A stretch of DNA of 64,000 nucleotides. Source: Massospora cicadina (lineage: Eukaryota; Entomophthoromycota; Entomophthoromycetes; Entomophthorales; Entomophthoraceae). Position numbers and translations under genes: made by a program. The number at the start of each line of letters is the position of its first letter. Positions within the stretch are counted from its first letter, which is position 1. Of the stretch, positions 58,959 through 64,000 are shown piece by piece. The notes beneath the pieces are model-generated. The model was not told where the DNA came from. It searched no databases and worked only from the letters and a program-made list of their open reading frames with translations. The DNA is taken from assembly GCA_022478985.1 (NCBI GenBank), contig JAKSZP010012174.1, forward strand, positions 1 through 64,000, written 5' to 3'.

Positions 58959-60935
58959 CAACTCTCTCTCTGCTCAGCATAACTTTCTGAGCAACTTAAT
59001 TTTGGTAAATTAAAAGCAAACACTTAATTGCACACCAAAGTCTTTCTCCAATGTCATTGGATCCCCTGCCAACTGTCCCAGCATGGGGCAACAGCGAAAC
59101 TCCCCCTCCATTTTCTGTCTGACAGGAAAATGTGCTCAGACTGGCTCGTCCAGTCATTTCCAAACCCTTGGGATGATTCTTTCCTCCCAAGGATCTCGAT
59201 GCCCATCTCGCCTGGACCCAAGTGGTGCCCCGCTGCCCCCTGGTGCTCCCCTGGAGCAACATGTGTTTTGGCCTTAGGGTCAAATAAGGGAAATTCTTCC
59301 CCTACGATGACCAAGCCATTATCGAAGTGGCTCAGGTGGTAATGACACTAGCCTGTTTTATTGACTTCCGCCCCTATAAGGGGTACTTTTTTAGTACTAG
59401 ATGGTTTCACCTATAAGGGGTACTTTGATCTTGGCTTCCCCTGTGAAGCCAATGCAGCCACTGTGGCAACAGTGCCATTAATTTTTTAACGTTATTCCCC
59501 TCCCAACAACTCAGACCTGGCTCCCAACAGACACCACCTTAGTGGTCCAGTTTGCTGGTTTTCCCACCCACCTCCCCCCAAAGTGCTCCACCAGGAGCTG
59601 ATGGAAGGTTTAGCAGCCTATAGCGCCAACCCCATCTTATAAGTTGTGGTCCCAAATGGGGTCATACACCTCGCTGGGCCTCGGGCATATGCCACAATCA
59701 GCCCTGAATTTACAAAGATTTCTATGGCAATTCCCCCTCGTGCTACCATACAATATGCCCCCGACCATCTATTCTGGGCCCGCGTTGAGGGTGGATGGAC
59801 TATTCGTCCATCCTGTTTTGAGTTAGACCACTTGAAATGCAAATGCCCATACTCAGAAACTTCTGCTGATGCCAAAAGTTTTCCTGACGCCCACCTATCC
59901 GCCGCCCACCCCGCGCCAACTCTGACATGAGGTACAATCCTACCTTCCCCTCCTTCAATGCCTGATGCTGCAGCTGCACCTACAGCCACCAATCAGCACC
60001 CACCTTGCCCCAATGCCATAAATAATTCATCCAACCTGACATCAGATTGGATCCCAGTTTGATCCCATGCATCTGCAAATGAATTGAACAAACCTCAACT
60101 GTACGCTGATTCTCCAATCCAATTAAACCAAAATCCATGGGAATTATTGGATGAAATTGACAAATCGGGTAACTTCATTGAAGAACTGACGCTGCAACTC
60201 GAGCAGCTCTGTAACGCAGAATGGGATACAAAATTCCCACCTCAGAAATATAACCCACAACCTAACGCCAAACCATTCTACAGCGACCACCAAATTGCAG
60301 TAGAAGCAGCCGCCACACCAGATTGCCATCCACTTTGCAAAGCTGCCGCCAAATCAGTGGCTGCACTCACAGGAGGAATTTCACCTCCCTTCATCCCCAT
60401 AAATCTTACTGCACAAATTAAGATCAACATGAAAACTTTACACAAAAATGTCACTGAAGCCATCCAGAACGTGGTAACAGTATAATGTAATCTGAAAGCA
60501 AAAATAACCTGAACCAACATTGCCACATTTGTTAAATTCCCAGACGCCCGCCTCAAAGCTGAAGATGCTTTGGGCAAATACATTGTTGGTATAATGATGG
60601 CTGGCAACTACTCGGAAGTTCCAGTCATCAAGGATATCAAACCCATGCCGCCAATACCCCCACACCCTTACTATATGCCTTAACACGCACCCTACTCTGG
60701 AATGAGATAATGAAGCCAAAGATGAGCCCCCCAATCCCTCTCCCCATCCACCATGGAGGGATAGCAGTATTCGCTGCCCACCTGGTTGGATATTTTGTTA
60801 GGTACGATTCAATTGATCCATCCATTTTGGGCGTTTCATTTGAATCATTATTTTTTATTTTTTTATTATTATGATTTTTAGTTTTAGTTTGGTAATGTCC
60901 ATCCCCTGGTCAGCTTACTTCGGTTAAATAAAAAA
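58959..60935 (+). mobile_element. HL-E: ORF1-only 'half-LINE' in Gypsy-3 protease
   Basis: 1977 bp on the plus strand with a perfect 15-bp target duplication and the tail GTCCATCCCCTGGTCAGCTT, then ACTTCGGTTAAATAAAAAA. Same subfamily as HL-A. It interrupts the Gypsy-3 protease region. Confidence 0.9.
59051..60767 (+). pseudogene. HL-E ORF1-like CCHC protein (broken)
   Basis: ATG 59051 (MSLDPLPTVPAWGN) opens a frame that has stops after about 23 codons. Recognisable parts: FPYDDQAIIEVAQVV near 59300, 59646-59930 with PDHLFWARVEGG and knuckle RPSCFELDHLKCKC (first Cys is Arg), and 60084-60485 (PIQLNQNPWELL, VEAAATPDCHPL). The order and spacing match LINE1 ORF1 up to the knuckle. The C-terminal part is specific to this family. 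Confidence 0.77.
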
Positions 60936-60950
60936 ATCACTAAGGAGCCA
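60936..60950. repeat. HL-E target-site duplication, right
   Basis: ATCACTAAGGAGCCA, identical to 58944-58958. Confidence 0.92.
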
Positions 60951-61142
60951 AATGCACTGATAATGCATTGTACGCTCCTTCTGGAGTTGTAGTATGGGGT
61001 CCAACAATTCATAAATTTTGCAATGATCTATGTCAGGAGCAAGCCCAAATTTCTTCACCAGACGAGTTGGCATTATAATTGGTGCCCCATTGTCCACAAT
61101 AGCTTGGACTTTGAGTTTATTTACAGAGATATTAATATACAT
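60951..61142 (-). pseudogene. Gypsy-3 aspartic protease, N-terminal part
   Basis: VNKLKVQAIVDNGAPIIMPT at about 61080-61120: the catalytic motif is DNG (DTG or DSG in active enzymes). KKFGLAPDIDH follows. Cut by HL-E. Confidence 0.72.
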
Positions 61143-61199
61143 ATACTCAAAAAATAAGTATAAGTAGGATTTATTGCAAGTTATCCACTTTGTCCGCTT

Positions 61200-63030
61200 G
61201 ACCTAAAAATGTTCTGAAGTTCTTTGCATAACTGAGGACTGGACCCTTCTAAAGCCTCAATAGTTACATCCACTTGGACCCCTGGTCAACTCGAGGGTCT
61301 CATAAGACAAGTTGTAAACTCAAGTGGTTACCACAGTTGGACATTTGGCTTTGATACTACTTCTTCCAACAACTTAGTGGCACAATTTTCTTGTGATTGG
61401 GTGAGCATTGCCACACTAATATTTGTTGACACCAGAACTGGTGATGGAGTCCTAGCGTAATAACTCATTGATCTCATTGGAGAGTCTTTTGGAAATTTTA
61501 TTCTTATCTGAGATTTTGTTAGAAAAGATGGAAGAGAAAATCCCAATTCTATTCTTCCCTGTCTCTTCCCACTTTGTCATCATTTACAGGTTGCACAGCA
61601 TTAATATAGTGTTTAGCACTTAACTTAGGACAATGGATGGTATTATGGCCAATCTTTGCAGTTATTACAAATAATCTGACTAACGTCAGTTTTATTTAAT
61701 TGAGGGCCATATGTCAGTGGTAATTTTTGGGGGAAAAGCCCAAAGCTGCGGTTCACAAGGCTAGCAATAAAACTTGTTGGGTGCCCCAAAAGTGACTGAA
61801 GACCACTGGAGATAATTCACCATATGGGTGATATCATTATATTCTTACAAAATGGGAATCATTACCCAAACAAATCTTGGTAAGGTTCACAATAATAGCG
61901 TATAGAAATTTGCACATCAAAATCATTGATCACGTTAGCCCCTTCTAGATTCTGTGCTTCCAAACAAAAGTACACTGTGAAATTTTTCAAAACCTTATAT
62001 TTTTATAAAATATAAAGGAACTCAGTATTATGAGTGGTCATCCATTTATCCCACCAAAATCCTTAATGGTAAGGTCCTTGGTGTTGCAGTTGGTAACACT
62101 GATCTTTTGTAATCTAGGCATCACCTACTATTAGCTTTCAGTGCCCATCAAGGTCATTATGGTCGCCAACTCAATGTTCTTGCCGCCCTAGCCATGCTTT
62201 TACCAAAAAAAACTAGCAAAATTGTGTACATAAACCTTTTTATCTAACTTTAGTAAGTTAATAGGGTTTACATGAACTGTAGGTTGATGCTGTTAGGGAC
62301 AAAGGCCCTGGGTTGCTCCTAAATTACTTCCCGAATGGCGGAGACTCAACATAGGCATAAACTGAACTTGAACCACCGGAGTGTCTGAGTAGAAGTGCCT
62401 TCAGGATTTTAAGTAGGATTACCAGCGGGGCTGCACAGAAGTTGGAGTGGAGGTTCATGATCAATTGCATCAGATTGCTCAGGTGGAGGAGACACCAGCA
62501 TATCCAGATGAGCTGCCGACCCAACGCCTAGGAATAAGGTAAAGACCATAGATACTTCCTGCGTTCCCCAAGCCTCATTGCCTTTAATATTCATATCCAA
62601 CAGAAAAGTTTTGGATCTTTCATTAATATTATAGCAGGTTGGGAAACTAATTTACTTAAGTAATCCCATATGGTAGCAACATGGTGGAGTTCCACCTGTA
62701 GCAAAATTTCCATAATATCATCTTTTTGGGCAGAATCCATAAATTCCACTTTCATGTTTATACTCATTCACAAGGACCTGACCTACTGACTCTATGTTTT
62801 TACTATAAGTTCTAAATCCTCTATGATTTGTACAAATCTCTATTGGAGTGATAGCTCTGGTTATATCTTCATCCAAACCTTTGAGGCAGTTTTGATGAAC
62901 TTAAATAATTTTAGCCAATTCTTTTACTTGATGGTCATTGCCAACTATATTATATGAAAGTTGGACAACGTGAGCATTTAAAGCCGCTCATACTTAGTGA
63001 ACATCATAGGAAGAATTTGCTGTTCCAATG
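61200..63030 (-). pseudogene. Gypsy-3 Gag region (decayed)
   Basis: No intact frame. A zinc-knuckle remnant near 61630-61680 reads CNNCK, then a frame shift, then GHNTIHC, so a C-x2-C...H-x4-C pattern is visible. Small open stretches at 62524-62324 and 61546-61328 are probable Gag fragments, assigned from position between protease and primer-binding site. Confidence 0.55.
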
Positions 63031-63420
63031 TGTAATGGATAGGGCTCCCAAGGCCCAGCCCGCCACCAGCCCTAAACCACCATCCCCATATGTGGCTGTA
63101 CCAACTCCAAAAGTTCCTGTCCAAATTGACGGCCTTGCCAGGCATACCAGGTTGAGGTGTGGTGCACCAGCCTCTGTCACCTTGGGCCCCCGGGCTGAGG
63201 TGCATCCTTACAGCCTCTGTCACCTCGGAGTTACCCAGCTGGGGTGCATCAACTGGCCTCTGTCACCTCGGGCCACTTTGGCACCTTCCCCTCTAACCAG
63301 GGCAAGGCCACTCTCAAGAGGATCCCAGCGCGTCCACCCCTTCCTCTCCTCCTCATTGCACCGTCATTTGCACCCCCAATCTCTGCTTTAAATAAATAAA
63401 ATTAAATAAAACAGATCAAG
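63030..63420. repeat. GC-rich block with three tandem ~43-bp repeats and an A-rich tail
   Basis: Units at 63154-63196, 63197-63240 and 63241-63282 share GTGCA and CCTCTGTCACCT. The block is far more GC-rich than its surroundings. An A-rich stretch (TTTAAATAAATAAAATTAAA, from 63384) follows. It may be a separate insertion. Confidence 0.6.
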
Positions 63421-63915
63421 CAAATATTGGCCTTTATTGGGAGTTGACTTGAAGTTGGAATAGAATTCTAATACTGAGGTCCATTGGGGATGACCTCAGA
63501 TTGAAATACTACCAAATAAGGCTAAATGAATTGTAGGTAATGAGGGGCGAAAAAGCCTCCAGAATTGATGGCCTCTAGGCAACTTGACGGAGAAATGAAG
63601 GGGAACCTCAGAAACTCACAACCAATTAAATAAACGATTTTATTTAATTTATTTCATTATTGACCCAAATAGGAAAATCCTACTTGGAATAACAGAATTG
63701 CAACTATTGACATACACGAATCTCATAATTCCCAACCTTATGAGATTTATGTATGATTGTAGATCGTTACATAATGAGGCGACTGCTTCAAAATACAACC
63801 ATTTGCACTACTTCTAATGGAAGCCATTTGCACTGTTTCTAATGGAGGTAACTCTTCAATGGAGTCCAATTATGTATATACTTAATTAAATTGAACTATA
63901 GTGATCTATTATGAG
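63421..63915. other. Gypsy-3 leader region
   Basis: About 500 bp between the GC-rich block and the primer-binding site, with no reading frame. It may be the untranslated leader upstream of Gag. Confidence 0.4.
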
Positions 63916-63933
63916 CCCCTGTAGTGAGCATCA
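63916..63933 (-). promoter_or_regulatory. Gypsy-3 primer-binding site
   Basis: On the element strand TGATGCTCACTACAGGGG, one base different from Gypsy-1 and Gypsy-2. Confidence 0.75.
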
Positions 63934-63934
63934 A

Positions 63935-64000
63935 ATCGGGGAAATAGGAGCTTATATTATGTATTTTTGAAGGTACATATTTTTATACTTTTTATAATAA
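63935..64000 (-). repeat. Gypsy-3 5' LTR, inner end (truncated by window)
   Basis: AT-rich sequence immediately outside the primer-binding site, by analogy with Gypsy-1 and Gypsy-2. It continues past the window. Confidence 0.5.

Larger units (their letters stand above)
49600..64000 (-). mobile_element. Gypsy-3 LTR retrotransposon, decayed and multiply interrupted
   Basis: A minus-strand Gypsy element of a family distinct from Gypsy-1 and Gypsy-2. Integrase lies at 49.8-50.9 kb, RNase H around HL-C/HL-D insertions at 52.9-55.3 kb, reverse transcriptase at 55.4-57.3 kb, protease at 58.6-61.1 kb and Gag at 61.2-63.4 kb. A primer-binding site at 63916-63933 is followed by the start of the 5' LTR, which leaves the window. 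The left LTR was not located, so 49600 is approximate. HL-C, HL-D, HL-E and two solo-LTR-like insertions interrupt it. Confidence 0.82.

Noticed and set aside
59000..59350. Several overlapping frames on both strands
   Set aside because: Only the plus-strand frame fits the half-LINE protein. The others are shadows in GC-rich coding sequence.
62954..63391. A 145-codon Pro-rich open frame
   Set aside because: Explained by the GC-rich tandem repeats, which lack stops by composition. No domain is visible.
1..64000. CRISPR arrays, bacterial operons and ribosome-binding sites
   Set aside because: None seen. The repeats are dispersed transposon copies, and the window is eukaryotic in character.

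Overview
This 64-kb window looks like one continuous transposon graveyard from a repeat-rich eukaryotic nuclear genome. I found no convincing host single-copy gene, rRNA or tRNA. The mix of two-ORF non-LTR retrotransposons (LINEs) with a CCHC-knuckle ORF1, an endonuclease and a reverse transcriptase, Gypsy LTR elements and a chromodomain-encoding repeat fits a filamentous fungus. A basidiomycete with a large TE-rich genome, rust-like, is my best guess (inference, low to moderate confidence).

Layout. (1) 232-8198: a chromodomain-protein pseudogene, partly duplicated in tandem. Its second copy is split by a full-length minus-strand LINE (LINE1, 2004-7266, 15-bp target-site duplication, TSD). 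(2) 8979-23635: a compact LTR element of TRIM type with ~1.15-kb LTRs and only ~175 bp between them. Gypsy-1 (8983-20174) is inserted 4 bp inside its left end, LINE2a (10713-15980) sits inside Gypsy-1, and a solo LTR (21237-22215) sits in the 5' LTR. (3) 24741-42086: one old plus-strand LINE (LINE3) stretched to 17 kb by an LTR-like insertion (~25066-25925, itself hit by a 140-bp tail-only element), LINE2b (26090-31371, minus) and Gypsy-2 (34551-40477, minus). Removing these leaves ~5.26 kb, the normal LINE length here. (4) 44612-60935: five ~1.9-kb elements (HL-A to HL-E) that encode only a LINE-ORF1-like protein and end in the same 3' tail as LINE1. They have TSDs and no endonuclease or reverse transcriptase. 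Three of them, plus two solo-LTR-like insertions, lie inside a decayed minus-strand Gypsy-3 (about 49.6 kb to beyond the window end).

How the parts work together. The LINEs supply endonuclease and reverse transcriptase. The ORF1-only 'half-LINEs' and the tail-only fragment carry the LINE 3' tail and so are probably copied in trans by LINE machinery, as HAL1 elements are by L1 (inference). The Gypsy elements and the TRIM-like element share one primer-binding site, so they probably prime on the same tRNA, and the TRIM-like element would depend on Gypsy proteins. Nearly every reading frame is broken by stops, frameshifts or lost catalytic residues. The two LINE2 copies and LINE1 still have an intact FADD reverse-transcriptase motif.
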